A stretch of DNA of 64,000 bases from Caryophanales bacterium UBA784 (GCA_002297045.1 DBJE01000004.1:68619-132618); one strand, 5' to 3'; counted from the first letter of the stretch, positions 43,801 to 52,924 are shown. Made by a program: numbers and translations. Notes: a model not told the origin generated them from the letters alone.

Positions 43801-44947
43801 TGGACTTTCCGTCGTTTCCGGCAGCGAAGTTGACAATGACGCCAGCCTCTTCGCAGGCTTTAATGGCATTCTGAGTGGTCTCGGAAGTCGCAGAACGGAA
43901 TTCGTCTAATGCACTACCTAAAGAAAGATTGACGACATCAAGTTTCCTCTGGGCAGCATATTCAAGGGCCTTAGAGACAGAGGCATCGCTTGCACCTGCG
44001 GCATTGTTTCCAAAGACCTTGAAAATGGCAAGCTGGGCTTCCGGGGCAATTCCCTGGAATTCATCGCCGTTAGAAGCAGCAAGAGAGGCAACGTGCGTGC
44101 CATGGACGTTGTCCTGGCTTCCGCCGGTCGGATCGACATTGTTATCGATATCGGCGACATCGATGGCAAAAGGAATCTTTTCGTTGATGTAGGTGTAGTC
44201 CGGAGCATTGATCTTTCCGTTCTTATCCGTGAACAGGGCATCGACTTCTTTCTTATTATGCCATCCGTCTTCTGCGATTTCACTGGAGGTAAGGTTCTTA
44301 AAAGCAGCGGCATTAAGAAGGCTCTTTCCGTTTTCCTTCGGAGGATTCTTTTCTAATTCAGTACGCTCACTGGTTCCTTCGACCTGGTTAAGATAAAGAC
44401 CGGTATCCATGATACCGATTTTGATGCCTTTGCCCATCTTGGCATCTGCACCAAGGTCTTCCTTTCTCGCCTTCCTTGTCTCGGCAGAGAAATTGGTCAG
44501 CTGAAGTTCCTTGTTCTGATTATACTGGCTCTTTGTCGTGGTCGAACCATCCCCGTCGGCAAGGGTTCCGGCAGATGCGGTAGCCGAGGAAGCGGCATAA
44601 CGATGGGAAAGTTCGACACTCTTCACGCCGGCAATCTGCTTCAGGATCTGAGAAGCAGAATCGGACTTCACCTGAATGGCAAAGCCGTTGAACAGGACAT
44701 CATAGTCATAGGTGATTTCATAGGAATCCTGTGGAAGACGGTACTTGATTTCATTCAGGACACGGTTCTTTTCCCTGCGTGCGCCATTTGGATCGTTCTT
44801 CACATCTCCTGCAACAGTCACCCTGTAGGTGTTTTCTTCTGCCTTAGGGGCAATTGCAGAGAGATCTAATCCAGTCGAGGATTTCGAAGCAAAGACGCCT
44901 AACGAGAGAAGTGCGCCGAAAGATAGGATATTAAATACTTTTTTCAT
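40805..44947 (-). CDS. Cell-surface subtilisin-like serine protease (S8 family, C5a peptidase type)
   Basis: 1380 residues. Signal peptide, an inhibitor-I9-like propeptide (VKSDSASQILKQIAGVKSVELS), then the S8 catalytic domain: Asp in GIMDTGL (about 181), His in HGTHVASLA (about 283), Asn in NFAAGNDGKS (about 376) and Ser in GTSMATPNLTG (about 646), with a PA-domain insert before the Ser. Fn3-like segments and a repeat-rich region follow. The C-terminus is NNSSNNSNTSNPS linker, one membrane segment (IVGGVVGGVVVLAAAGLVVFFVL) and a lysine tail, so it is membrane-anchored, not LPxTG-sorted. It should digest outside proteins into peptides for the neighbouring Opp system. Both ATG and AGG encode its Met. 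Confidence 0.94.
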   Translation of the reverse strand: MKKVFNILSFGALLSLGVFASKSSTGLDLSAIAPKAEENTYRVTVAGDVKNDPNGARREKNRVLNEIKYRLPQDSYEITYDYDVLFNGFAIQVKSDSASQILKQIAGVKSVELSHRYAASSATASAGTLADGDGSTTTKSQYNQNKELQLTNFSAETRKARKEDLGADAKMGKGIKIGIMDTGLYLNQVEGTSERTELEKNPPKENGKSLLNAAAFKNLTSSEIAEDGWHNKKEVDALFTDKNGKINAPDYTYINEKIPFAIDVADIDNNVDPTGGSQDNVHGTHVASLAASNGDEFQGIAPEAQLAIFKVFGNNAAGASDASVSKALEYAAQRKLDVVNLSLGSALDEFRSATSETTQNAIKACEEAGVIVNFAAGNDGKSTYAGDTGYSDWTTDDVETGILGSYAVRDEKTNVIAASNPDKAFFSSVRIVGNNAVSFSDQVTNRVGMDDKDKYTTEHPLTELLNGANEKDLQYVRIGGYGNDDDYEEASAEGHDVKGKIAVVDRGSTTFREKVEIAYSHKASALIVINNVPGVTFNRNMDFNGYKPYIPVVFVFQTTSSYFGDVNKEGTLTLAQNTVKESPSGGVYASFSSDGSDANLDISPTISAPGYQIIGAIQADKHGQQSAGVQIDTSYIYGYEYRDGTSMATPNLTGALAVALSQHKGESDYAEYKTKLSKIAMSTADSLHDSSTEKNPASIRIQGAGRINVKRILDADSYVTTELNQLDDGSAFGDSKAELGNEGTLKQENLDADKEAYIEIPYTIHNDSDKEQTYTPSLTLQIPLLRAQVTSQQYQDEQKNESGSTKDTPETLVDQITRSVLDDVVTIPDSAYQGTSKGEVTVPANGTKTGTRKVRIDNLQYERSFSDAADAPTAFKGTLREYFAKYFKNAGGSYVEGFLTFKNSSSTSDKNLDLSIPYLGFYGDYTKGAAVEPFSQDKEANHVYTSELIDSRRKNLTATYAKTNAYTGSTLALHGGKVSDSVVSKIGSRDTAAIKTINPEFQIATPDTNNPDTIYAGAKNYSDHLVATFFVNRTISASKYSIKDSSGKEVLTDTIDRLTASGDDTFIAYDNGGKLYKSWLNESRNISRGYADIDLSSLAGGNYTIDFSFTPLATGKEQTRKQYKLVIDKSISSSSGYGFEETKYGTQRTIKTDANYVDCGGSSVIAENGSVSFNVPSSRLDSDKIFASLLRYSGSSVGLVVHPSENSVAVISQDLTDEKYDFSYSQTRLDENYVYFDVSLLNAKGDDLKTTTEFTVLIHVGKGLNKDDLDILVDNDEATFDYDATSGFVTLHRPKGAVSVQRNYVPVAVGEAAKTAREALEPSNPNNSSNNSNTSNPSGKNKVNVAAIVGGVVGGVVVLAAAGLVVFFVLKKKKAEPKQN

Positions 44948-45161
44948 CTGAATCTTCCTCCTTATATCGGATGAATTGAAAATACGGCATCATTGATTTT
45001 AAACAATTTATGCCTAAGTAGAAAGAAATAAGAATAGCAAAGGCTAAACAAATTACGGAAAAAGGAAACAATTATTCTCTTGTTTTGCCGAAAATAGGAC
45101 ACTTTTCTATCAAAATGATAAAAGATAGACATTTCCTCTTTTGTGTGTAAACGCTTCCAGT

Positions 45162-46355
45162 CTAAGCTTTCCTTAGTTCCTTAACGAGAAGAGACCTTGC
45201 CTTCCTCTGTTCAAGGTCGACATATTCGTACGGTCCATGCCTATTATGATCACCGGTTCCAAGGTTCGGACAGGGTAGGCCCATAAAGGACAGCTGACTG
45301 CCTGTCGTTCCTCCTCTGACGGCCTCTTCCTCATAGGGCATATTCAGTCTTTGATAGGCATCCTTCCTTTCTTTGACAATGGAAGGATGCTGGTCAAGGA
45401 CACTCTTCCTATTATGGTACTGATCACTGATTTCAACCTTGATGACATCATCTTTATAAAGTTCGTTCCTTCTTTTTGCCGTAAAACGGGCCAAAGAGGC
45501 AAGCCTTTCGATTTCCTTTTCATCGAAGGAGCGGATGATGTAGTCCCTAGTGGCACGTTCCTCGTCCCCATTTAAGGAACAGAGATGGAAGAACGGCTCT
45601 TTTCCACAGGTATGCTCAGGACGGAGGTATTTTGGCAAAGCATTCTGGAAGTCAATGGCGACATTGACGGCGGAAAGAAGCTTATCTTTCGCTTCGCCAG
45701 GATGAATGGACTTTCCTTTGATCTCCACCTTCCTGCTTTTTGCAGTAAAGGTTTCGATAGAGACATACTGGGAGTCTCCTCCGTCCACCGTATAACCATA
45801 TTCAGCCTCAATGAGCTCACGGGAAACATGTTCGGCATCCACGCCGATTTCTTCATCCGTCGTAAAGATAATTTCCAAAGGGCGATGGGGAAGCTTATTC
45901 TCCACCCTTTGGCAAAGGGCATCCCTGATGATGGCAATTCCGGCCTTATCGTCTCCCCCTAAAAGGGTCGTCCCATCCGTCACCCTTAGAGGATGATGGA
46001 GGGAAGAAGAAAGCTGTGGGAAAGCCTTCTCCGACAGAATTTTTCCGTCACCAAGAGGAATATCCTTTCCTTCGTAAGTGACAATTCTAGCCTTGACATT
46101 GCTGTCGCTAGCCTGGGGAGAAGTGTCCCTATGGGCTAAAAAGGCAATCCTAGGCTTGTTTCCTTCACCAGAGAACTTGGCATCGATGATGCCAAAGCGG
46201 TTGACGGACAGAGCATAGGGATGAAGCTTCTGAAGCTCTAAGAGAAGCTTCTCCGTCAGATTCAAAATCTTAGAAGAAGAGGGTCCGTCATCCTTTGCCT
46301 CCCCGGCCCTTGTATCGACTTCCACATAAGAAAGAAAACGTTTGACAATGTCCAT
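45162..46355 (-). CDS. pepT: Peptidase T (tripeptide aminopeptidase)
   Basis: 397 residues, M20 family. Zinc ligands in AH[M]DTSPQAS and LLGGDDKAGIA, catalytic Glu pair in TTDEEIGVDAE, VDGGDSQYVSIETF, and the closing [M]GGTTGSQLSFMGLPCPNLGTGDHN[M]HGPYEYV-type block (R of RGGT is AGA and is the conserved Arg). Met of AHMDTSP is AGG (46128-46130), as is the position between HN and HG. It releases N-terminal residues from tripeptides, completing the surface protease-Opp-peptidase route. It is the gene next to the parS-like site. Confidence 0.96.
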   Translation of the reverse strand: MDIVKRFLSYVEVDTRAGEAKDDGPSSSKILNLTEKLLLELQKLHPYALSVNRFGIIDAKFSGEGNKPRIAFLAHRDTSPQASDSNVKARIVTYEGKDIPLGDGKILSEKAFPQLSSSLHHPLRVTDGTTLLGGDDKAGIAIIRDALCQRVENKLPHRPLEIIFTTDEEIGVDAEHVSRELIEAEYGYTVDGGDSQYVSIETFTAKSRKVEIKGKSIHPGEAKDKLLSAVNVAIDFQNALPKYLRPEHTCGKEPFFHLCSLNGDEERATRDYIIRSFDEKEIERLASLARFTAKRRNELYKDDVIKVEISDQYHNRKSVLDQHPSIVKERKDAYQRLNMPYEEEAVRGGTTGSQLSFMGLPCPNLGTGDHNRHGPYEYVDLEQRKARSLLVKELRKA

Positions 46356-46370
46356 TTGATTACTCCTGAT

Positions 46371-46386
46371 TATTTCACGTGAAACA
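46371..46386. promoter_or_regulatory. parS-like ParB-binding site
   Basis: TATTTCACGTGAAACA matches the bacterial parS consensus TGTTTCACGTGAAACA at 15 of 16 positions, including the whole TTTCACGTGAAA core. It lies between pepT and the coiled-coil gene, about 10 kb from oriC, as parS sites usually do. No parA/parB gene is in the window. It is the only such site I found. Confidence 0.85.
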
Positions 46387-46391
46387 AGAAG

Positions 46392-49300
46392 CTATTTCTT
46401 GATCTCGTATCCATAGTTGTACCTAACGAATTTATTTTTAAAATTATAGATAAGGGCGAAGTTAGGGCTGATGAAAGAAGACTCGGTAAGCCGCTCTGAA
46501 GGAAGATTAAGCCTAGGAAGAATCGAAGGACCGATGTGGATGGTCCGCTTGATGGTCGAATCGACCATCGGCCTTTGAAGAAGATGATAATAGACAGCCT
46601 TCCTTTCCTTGTCATTAGTCTCGCTGAGCCTGTTTTCGAAGGAAAGATGACGGAAGGAGAAGGGGAGCCTGACTTGATCTAAGACAATGACGGCATTCAG
46701 CTTGTTTTCCTTCTTAAAGGCATTCCGGTAGGAATTGAGCAAGGTGGCATAGGAAAGGACTTCCTTATAGGCTCCTTCCTTTGTCCCATCGAAGGTTAGG
46801 AAGGCATAGCTTTCCTTCCTTCTTAAGGTTCCTTTCCTCTCCCTAAAGGAAGAAGGGCAGGCCCGATAGACCGTACGGTCAAGAAGATCGAAGAAGGCTT
46901 TCACATCGTCTCCCTTCCTATCTTCTCCGTTAATCGGGGTCCTCTTGACGAAAAGATAAAGAACAGGCGTTGTCTTCTTTTCGTTAAGGGCCGTGATTTC
47001 CCTCGCCTTAGGAAGGTCATAAATGTCGTAGACGTCGTCAAGGGAGACAAAGTGATATCCTCTCTCTCCTTTTTCTAGGTGATAGTTATGGCTATTGGTA
47101 GTGAACGGCTTAGTCAAGGAAAGATCCTTTGCCGTCTTCCTATTCACAAGGTAGTAGCTAGACTTCTTGTCGTCATCAAGAAGAGTGTCGTACTTTCCAT
47201 AAGTCCAGCCTTGATTGCTTTCCTCTAGTCCGTACTGGTCTCTCTTCCTTATCCGGCCGGAGAAGTCGCAGGCTTCGTTTTTGTCCTTGCCGAAGTAGAA
47301 ATCGAAAAGAAGGGAAGAGAAGGCGGCACTAGCCCGCTCTCTGTCGACAAAGGAGGCGTCAAGGCTTTCCACTGTTTTCCATTCGCCACGGATTGGATAT
47401 ACGCCGTTATCTTCCTTTCGCTTAAAGGAAGGATTATCCTGAATCGCCTTTCGGACATGTTCTTCGTCAAAGGGAGTAGAGGTATCGTTCCTATAGAAAA
47501 GGAAAGAGTCATAGGCAGACTTCTCCCCTCCGGCAAGATAGAAGAGATATTGTTTTTCTTTTTCGCTTAACTGACTGGAAAGGTCTTCCTTTTCTTTGTT
47601 CAGCGAGGAAATCTCCTTGCTATAGTCTTCCTTCATCTTCTCAAAGTCAGCTTTCGCTTCTTCATATTCCTTAGAGAGGTTCGTCAGCTTGGTGTTGTAG
47701 TCCCTGGAAGTCTGCCTCCTATGGTTCCGTTCGCTTTCAGCCGATTTCAGTTGAGAACTGAGTTCTTCCTTTTCCTTTGTCAGGGAGTCAAAATCGGCCT
47801 TGCTTTGATTCAGCCTGGCAGAAAGATTCTCTTTTTCCTCAGACAGAGTCTCCCTGTCTGCCTTGTTTTTATCCAAAGTGGCATTTAGTTCCTTGATCTC
47901 ATTCTCTAATTGTGCCTTCTGGTCGTCCTTAAGAGAAGAGAGGGCATCGAGTTCTTCATAGTCTTTTTTCAGCTTCCCGTAACGGAGGTCTTTCTCTTCC
48001 CTCTGTTTATTCAAAGCATCTAGTTTTTCCTTTAATTCATCCTGCCTTTGCTTAAAGACAGTCTCCGTCTTTTCGACCAGGCTTTCTTTTTCACTGTTCC
48101 TAGCTTCCAAGGCAGTCTTTTCTTCTACGAGTTTATTCTTCTCTGCTTCTACCAGGTTAAGGCGGTCCTGAATCTGTTTCTTTTCTTCCTGAAGGGTGAG
48201 ACTCTCCTCTTCGCTTTTTTTCTTATTCTCTTCCGCCTGACTTTGATAGGCGGCATATTCTTCCTCGATTTTCTTCTTTTCGTCCTCTAAGGAAGAAAGG
48301 GAACTCTTCAGCGAATCAATAGTTTCATTAAGAGAAAGAGACTGGTTCTTCCATTCCTCCTCTTTCTTTAGCAAATCCTCTTTTAATGAAGAGACTTCAT
48401 TCCTATTCTTATCCTTATCCTGCCTAGAGAGGGAAAGATTCTCCCGCCTATCCTCTTTTTCTTTTTGTAGCTGCAGAAGAGAGGAATTCCTTTCCCCTTC
48501 CTTCTTCTCCCACTCGATTCTGGAAATCTGATAATCTTCCCTGTTCTTCTTCTTTTCTTCTTCCAAAGACGAAAGACGGAAAGTCAGATCCTCTTTTTCT
48601 TTTCTGAGGGAAGAAAGGGAGATTTCCCTTTCTTCTTTTTCTTTCCTCAGACGGTCTTTTTCCTGAGTCAAGGCATCCTTTTCCCTCTTTAAAGAACTAT
48701 TTTCATCCAGAGTCTGATTCAGCAAAGAAGTCTGCTCATCCTTCCTCTTAGAAAGACTAAGGGCATCCTGGCTGTTCTTCTCTTCCCTCTTAGTGAGAAG
48801 TTCTTCCTTCTCTTTAAGGGATGCAGCAAGAGCATCCCTTTTCTCCTTCGCCCCTAAGGAAAGAGATTCATTGGTCTCCTTAAGTTTTCCATTTTCTTCT
48901 TTAAGAAGAAGAATGTCCTTTTCTCTTTCCTGAAGTTCAAGTCTAAGGTTCTCATTGACTTGCTTAAGTCCGTCGGAAGAAGGATTTTCTTCCGGCTCTG
49001 CTTTTTCTTCTCCTTCGCTTTCCTGTCTGACAGGAGCAGAAGGCTCAGGCTTCCATCCAAAATGGCGGATAGGCTCGGTTATGTCTTCTTGTGTCGTATC
49101 GTCCGTTGTAACTACCGGCGTTGTTTCCGCCTCTGCTTCTTTTGGCTTATCCTCCCTGAGAGGCTTTTCTTCAGCTACGGCAGGTTTTTCTTCGTTAAGG
49201 GAGACACTCTTTCTTGGCTCATCGTTCTCTTCCTCTTCTAAAGGCATCTTTACAATATCCGGGGAAGTTAAATCCAAATCCTTGGTGTTCTCCTTAAAAT

Positions 49301-49745
49301 AGACATCCTGGATGTTCTTCGGATTCTTCAGTAGAAAGCTGTCCTGCTTCACGCCATAGAGAGCATTGAACCGGTTCCGGTTATAGAATTCATCCTGGTT
49401 TTCCTTGCTCACTTCCCTGCTTAAGGGATGATTGCGGTCCGTGACGTCATAGAGGGCATAGGTCCCGAATCTTCTTCCCTTCCGGACCTCAAACAGTCCG
49501 TTCCCGATACGGAAAGAGGATTTCTCCCTTCTTAAATCAACGCTCTGCTTAGAGGCTATCCTCCTATTTGCGGCATTGTTCACTCCGCCGGAAGAGAGAG
49601 GACGGATGAAGTCCTCTTCCCAGTTATAGAAGGAATCGCTGTTTTTATAGTCTTCCTTATGAATCTCCTGGGCGGCAAAATCATAGGCGACCGTTCTTGT
49701 GCCGTAAATCGACTCCCAAAGTTTCCTAGCCTGTTCTTTATCCAT
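46392..49745 (-). CDS. Long coiled-coil protein with degenerate HNH-like N-terminal domain
   Basis: 1117 residues. Residues 1-130 match HNH-type domains by layout (YDFAAQEIHKEDYKNSDSFYNWEEDFIRPLSSGGVNNAAN): the family pattern is WExDHIxPLSxGGTNxxxNLxxLH, but here the metal His pair is lost (DF for DH, IA for LH). Residues about 270-740 are an almost unbroken heptad-type coiled coil rich in Glu, Lys, Leu and Ser. The last 350 residues form a separate domain with Tyr- and Asp-rich strands (KTTPVLYLFVKRTP, LNAVIVLDQVRLPFSF). No membrane segment. It starts 5 bases after the GH2 gene. I do not know its function; a structural or DNA-bridging role is possible (inference). Confidence 0.7.
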   Translation of the reverse strand: MDKEQARKLWESIYGTRTVAYDFAAQEIHKEDYKNSDSFYNWEEDFIRPLSSGGVNNAANRRIASKQSVDLRREKSSFRIGNGLFEVRKGRRFGTYALYDVTDRNHPLSREVSKENQDEFYNRNRFNALYGVKQDSFLLKNPKNIQDVYFKENTKDLDLTSPDIVKMPLEEEENDEPRKSVSLNEEKPAVAEEKPLREDKPKEAEAETTPVVTTDDTTQEDITEPIRHFGWKPEPSAPVRQESEGEEKAEPEENPSSDGLKQVNENLRLELQEREKDILLLKEENGKLKETNESLSLGAKEKRDALAASLKEKEELLTKREEKNSQDALSLSKRKDEQTSLLNQTLDENSSLKREKDALTQEKDRLRKEKEEREISLSSLRKEKEDLTFRLSSLEEEKKKNREDYQISRIEWEKKEGERNSSLLQLQKEKEDRRENLSLSRQDKDKNRNEVSSLKEDLLKKEEEWKNQSLSLNETIDSLKSSLSSLEDEKKKIEEEYAAYQSQAEENKKKSEEESLTLQEEKKQIQDRLNLVEAEKNKLVEEKTALEARNSEKESLVEKTETVFKQRQDELKEKLDALNKQREEKDLRYGKLKKDYEELDALSSLKDDQKAQLENEIKELNATLDKNKADRETLSEEKENLSARLNQSKADFDSLTKEKEELSSQLKSAESERNHRRQTSRDYNTKLTNLSKEYEEAKADFEKMKEDYSKEISSLNKEKEDLSSQLSEKEKQYLFYLAGGEKSAYDSFLFYRNDTSTPFDEEHVRKAIQDNPSFKRKEDNGVYPIRGEWKTVESLDASFVDRERASAAFSSLLFDFYFGKDKNEACDFSGRIRKRDQYGLEESNQGWTYGKYDTLLDDDKKSSYYLVNRKTAKDLSLTKPFTTNSHNYHLEKGERGYHFVSLDDVYDIYDLPKAREITALNEKKTTPVLYLFVKRTPINGEDRKGDDVKAFFDLLDRTVYRACPSSFRERKGTLRRKESYAFLTFDGTKEGAYKEVLSYATLLNSYRNAFKKENKLNAVIVLDQVRLPFSFRHLSFENRLSETNDKERKAVYYHLLQRPMVDSTIKRTIHIGPSILPRLNLPSERLTESSFISPNFALIYNFKNKFVRYNYGYEIKK

Positions 49746-49750
49746 GTTCT

Positions 49751-51523
49751 TTACTTCCTTACTTGATTAAACTCCTGGTAGAGGCATTCATTCAGTTCTT
49801 TCCTCATTTCTTCCTTAACCTTCCTCTGGCTTCGGGTATAGTCAAACAGTCCGTTTGCCTCTTCCTCGCAGTCACTAAGCTGAGTATAGATGACTCCGCT
49901 AAGCCCGTACTTCTTAATCTGGGGAAGGATTTCCTTCTGATAAAGATGTGTCCTCTTCTCTTCCAGTTCTTCCTTTGTCCGGACATTCTTATGTCCGAAC
50001 CTTTTCGGATAAGGGAAGCCTTTCCTTTTCAGTCCGATTCCTCCTATCTCACTAAGCAGGAATAGCCGGTTATAAGTGTTTTTCCGCTTCCTTTTCGGAA
50101 GGGTATAGGTATGAATGGAGAAGACGTCTGACTTCTCTGCCTCGTACCATCCGGAAGCAGAATCGAAGATCCTCTTTGGATCAATCTGCTTGGCTAAGGA
50201 ATAGAAATAGCTTGGCTTATTCTCTCCCCATCCTTCATTGAAGATAGTCTGCCTGATGATGGAGGGATGGTTATGGAAGAGAGGAAGATATTCCTTCCTC
50301 TCCTTCTCAAAGAGAAGAAGGGATGCCTTGTCCTTTCTTCCGGTCTTCTTTGCCAGGATATGCTTCTCCTTAGAGAGGAAGGGGAATAGACGCGGAGCAA
50401 CGACGGAGACAAAAGAGGGAGAATAGCCTCCGCAGGGATAGTCCTGGATCAGCAGCCTTCCCCTTTTGTCGGCAAGATAGTAGAAATAGGGGATCTCCAC
50501 CTTCCTATGGACTCTTAGACAGTTAAAACCGAGGTCTAGGCTCTTTTGGATGTCAAAAAGATACTGGTTATAGCTTGTCGGAGTCAGCCTTGAGGAAGAA
50601 TAATAGCCTTGGTCTAGAAGTCCGCTCAGGAAGAGCGGCTTTCCGTTAAGATAAAGACGCCTGAATCCGTCTTTTTCCTTGATTTCCCTCTTTCTCAGTC
50701 CGAAATAGGAAGAGACAGTATCGCCCCTAAAGGAAGCCTTGACCATATAGAGATACGGGTTCTCCCTGCTCCAGAGGGTAAGAGGCGCTGTCAAGGGAAG
50801 GAAGGTCTCTTTTCCGGTTGGAACACTATATTCCTTCCCGTCAATCAGAAGGGAGCATGTCCCTTCTTTATTGGCCTTGGCGAGGACTTTGACTCCTCCC
50901 TTGTCGATGTCCTCGGTGAAGAGAAGGGATTCAAGATGGGAAGAAGGGACATTCTCCCTATAGATCGGCCTATATACGCCGCTTGAGGAAGAGTACTTCC
51001 ATCCTCCCGGATTAAGCGTCTGCTTTCCGTTTGTCTGATAAGAGGAATCCGTCAGGTCCTTTACCCGCAAGGTAAGATCAAGAGGGAAAGAGGAAGAAGG
51101 GACTTCAAGCACAAAGGGAGTCCTTCCTCCTTCGTGGCTTAAAACAAGTTGAGAGCCAAGGAAGACGTCACAGAACTGATCTACGCCAAGGAAATGAATC
51201 AGTACCCTTTCCTTGTCAAAATCTTCCGGAAGTTCAATCACCCGGTGATAGAAAAGATAGTCATCGGGAGAGACGAGCCTATTGACTAAAGACTCAATCG
51301 TCTCCACAGCAAAGGGAACCCTGATTTTCTTTTGATAAAAAGAGGGAAGGCTCTTCTCTTTGCTCCTTGCAAAGTCCCATAGTCCGTTCAGCGATGCATA
51401 AAGCGGACGGGAGAAGAAGGGATTAGGATGCTCAGGAAGAGGCAAAGAAGAAGAGGGAGAATAGGAAGCATCAGAGAGAAGATAGCCTTTGTTTAGGCCT
51501 TTATTGCTTTTCAGACATTGCAT
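49751..51523 (-). CDS. Glycoside hydrolase family 2 enzyme (beta-galactosidase/glucuronidase type)
   Basis: 590 residues from the ATG at 51523, chosen because GGAGG lies 9 bases ahead; this overlaps the MFS gene's end by 23 bases. Sugar-binding jelly roll (LYASLNGLWDFAR, HEGG[M]TPFVLEV), Ig-like domain, then the TIM barrel: LRVH[M]KVEIPYFYYLADK[M]G[M]LLIQDYP, acid/base Glu in FNEGWGE, and nucleophile Glu in LLSEIGG. No signal peptide, so cytoplasmic. It follows the sugar transporter and likely splits the imported glycoside. [M] in SII[M]QTIFNEGWGE also comes from AGG, where relatives have Val, Leu or Met. Confidence 0.9.
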   Translation of the reverse strand: MQCLKSNKGLNKGYLLSDASYSPSSSLPLPEHPNPFFSRPLYASLNGLWDFARSKEKSLPSFYQKKIRVPFAVETIESLVNRLVSPDDYLFYHRVIELPEDFDKERVLIHFLGVDQFCDVFLGSQLVLSHEGGRTPFVLEVPSSSFPLDLTLRVKDLTDSSYQTNGKQTLNPGGWKYSSSSGVYRPIYRENVPSSHLESLLFTEDIDKGGVKVLAKANKEGTCSLLIDGKEYSVPTGKETFLPLTAPLTLWSRENPYLYMVKASFRGDTVSSYFGLRKREIKEKDGFRRLYLNGKPLFLSGLLDQGYYSSSRLTPTSYNQYLFDIQKSLDLGFNCLRVHRKVEIPYFYYLADKRGRLLIQDYPCGGYSPSFVSVVAPRLFPFLSKEKHILAKKTGRKDKASLLLFEKERKEYLPLFHNHPSIIRQTIFNEGWGENKPSYFYSLAKQIDPKRIFDSASGWYEAEKSDVFSIHTYTLPKRKRKNTYNRLFLLSEIGGIGLKRKGFPYPKRFGHKNVRTKEELEEKRTHLYQKEILPQIKKYGLSGVIYTQLSDCEEEANGLFDYTRSQRKVKEEMRKELNECLYQEFNQVRK

Positions 51524-52910
51524 GTGTTTTTTCCTCCCGGAAATAGAGACAGATAGGGATAAGAGCCAGGGCAAGGATTCCAAGCCCCCTATAGTAGCCA
51601 TAGGCGCTAGGCGCCTGGTTATTGACTTCCGGGAAGCTTGGATCAGGGAAAAGGGAACCGTAACGGGAATTTAAGGCATCGCCGATAAAGGGGGAGATAC
51701 ACCTAGGAAGGGCAACGACGAAGATCCTTCTTACTCCCCTAAAGACTCCTTCCTTTCCCTGCGGAATTTTCTCCCGGACTAAGGCGTTGAGGATAGTCGG
51801 TATGGCGACAAAGCCGAAGATCCTCCTTACTCCGGAAAAAGCGGCATAGCCTGTCCGGAGGGAACTTCCTTTTTCTCCTATAGAAGGAATAATTGCCATC
51901 CTGACAAGGGAAATGCCATAAAGGGCGAAAAGAGGAAGTATCCTCTTCTTCTTCCCCCTTCTGTCAGAAATAAAACCTAAGACGATGGTCAGAAGGGAAC
52001 CGAGAAGCAGGGAAACAGCCATGACTAAGGCAAAAGGAGTCAAAAAGCTGCCTGATGCAGTATTGCTGATCTGACAGGTATGCTCGACATAGACCATCAG
52101 GTAAGGGAAGAAGACGTTGTTGGCGCTGGCAAAGACGAAATAGGTAAGTAGGACAAGATAAAGGGATTTATTCTCTTTGACGGTCTTTATCCTGAATCCT
52201 TCGAGAAGAAGAGAGAAGTAGTGATCATTTCTTCCTTTCTTCCCTTTGTCTTTCGGCCTAAGGAAGAAGGATAGGATTCCGCTAAAAAAGACGATGGCTC
52301 CGATAAGATAGAAGAAGAGATCCCATCTTGCATCATGGACTCCGACCTTGGAATCACTAGTCAGGGAATTAAAGCCGACAAAAAGGACAAGCCTAGAGAT
52401 AAGAGGAAGGACAGAGAGGACGCCCTCTGCCTTTCCCTTGTTCTCTTTGTCGATATTTCCGGTCACATAGGAGCTAAAGGCGGCGTCATTGGCCCTAGAG
52501 CCGAAGAACGTCCTTGCACAGTCAAGGATAATGACCCTGATTGCGGCCCTAGAGGAGGAGAGGGCGAGAGGAAGAAGTTCCTTAGAGGAATTGACGTTGA
52601 ACAGACCAAAGCAGGCCGTTGTCACTCCCCAGAGAAGATATCCGAAGGAAATGAATTCCCGGCGGTGTCCGACCTTATCCGTCAGTGTCCCCATAAAAAC
52701 CGTCGTCAACGTGGCGACAATCGCCGAAAGAGCCGTAGTCAGGGCTATATAGAGAGAGTAATCAAAGCGCTGACTGGCAGGGGAGGAGAAATTAAGATAG
52801 GTAATGAAGGTATTCAGGTACCTGTTCTCCAAGGACCAGGCAAGCTGTCCGACCAAGCCCACTAAGACAAGGAAGAACCACCTTCGAAGAGAAATCCCTT
52901 TCGGCTTCAT
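51501..52910 (-). CDS. MFS/GPH-type sugar transporter
   Basis: 469 residues, twelve or so membrane segments. AWSLEN[M]YLNTFI matches MFS sugar permeases (AWxIENMYFNTF), MGTLTDKVGHRREFISFGYLLWG is the loop 2-3 signature (Args CGC, CGG), and FISDR[M]GKKK is the second-half loop. It is 14 bases after dnaN and overlaps the GH2 gene, so dnaN, transporter, GH2 and the coiled-coil gene read as one unit. Probably imports a beta-glycoside. Confidence 0.9.
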   Translation of the reverse strand: MKPKGISLRRWFFLVLVGLVGQLAWSLENRYLNTFITYLNFSSPASQRFDYSLYIALTTALSAIVATLTTVFMGTLTDKVGHRREFISFGYLLWGVTTACFGLFNVNSSKELLPLALSSSRAAIRVIILDCARTFFGSRANDAAFSSYVTGNIDKENKGKAEGVLSVLPLISRLVLFVGFNSLTSDSKVGVHDARWDLFFYLIGAIVFFSGILSFFLRPKDKGKKGRNDHYFSLLLEGFRIKTVKENKSLYLVLLTYFVFASANNVFFPYLMVYVEHTCQISNTASGSFLTPFALVMAVSLLLGSLLTIVLGFISDRRGKKKRILPLFALYGISLVRMAIIPSIGEKGSSLRTGYAAFSGVRRIFGFVAIPTILNALVREKIPQGKEGVFRGVRRIFVVALPRCISPFIGDALNSRYGSLFPDPSFPEVNNQAPSAYGYYRGLGILALALIPICLYFREEKTHAMSEKQ

Positions 52911-52924
52911 CTTTTCACCGCCGG

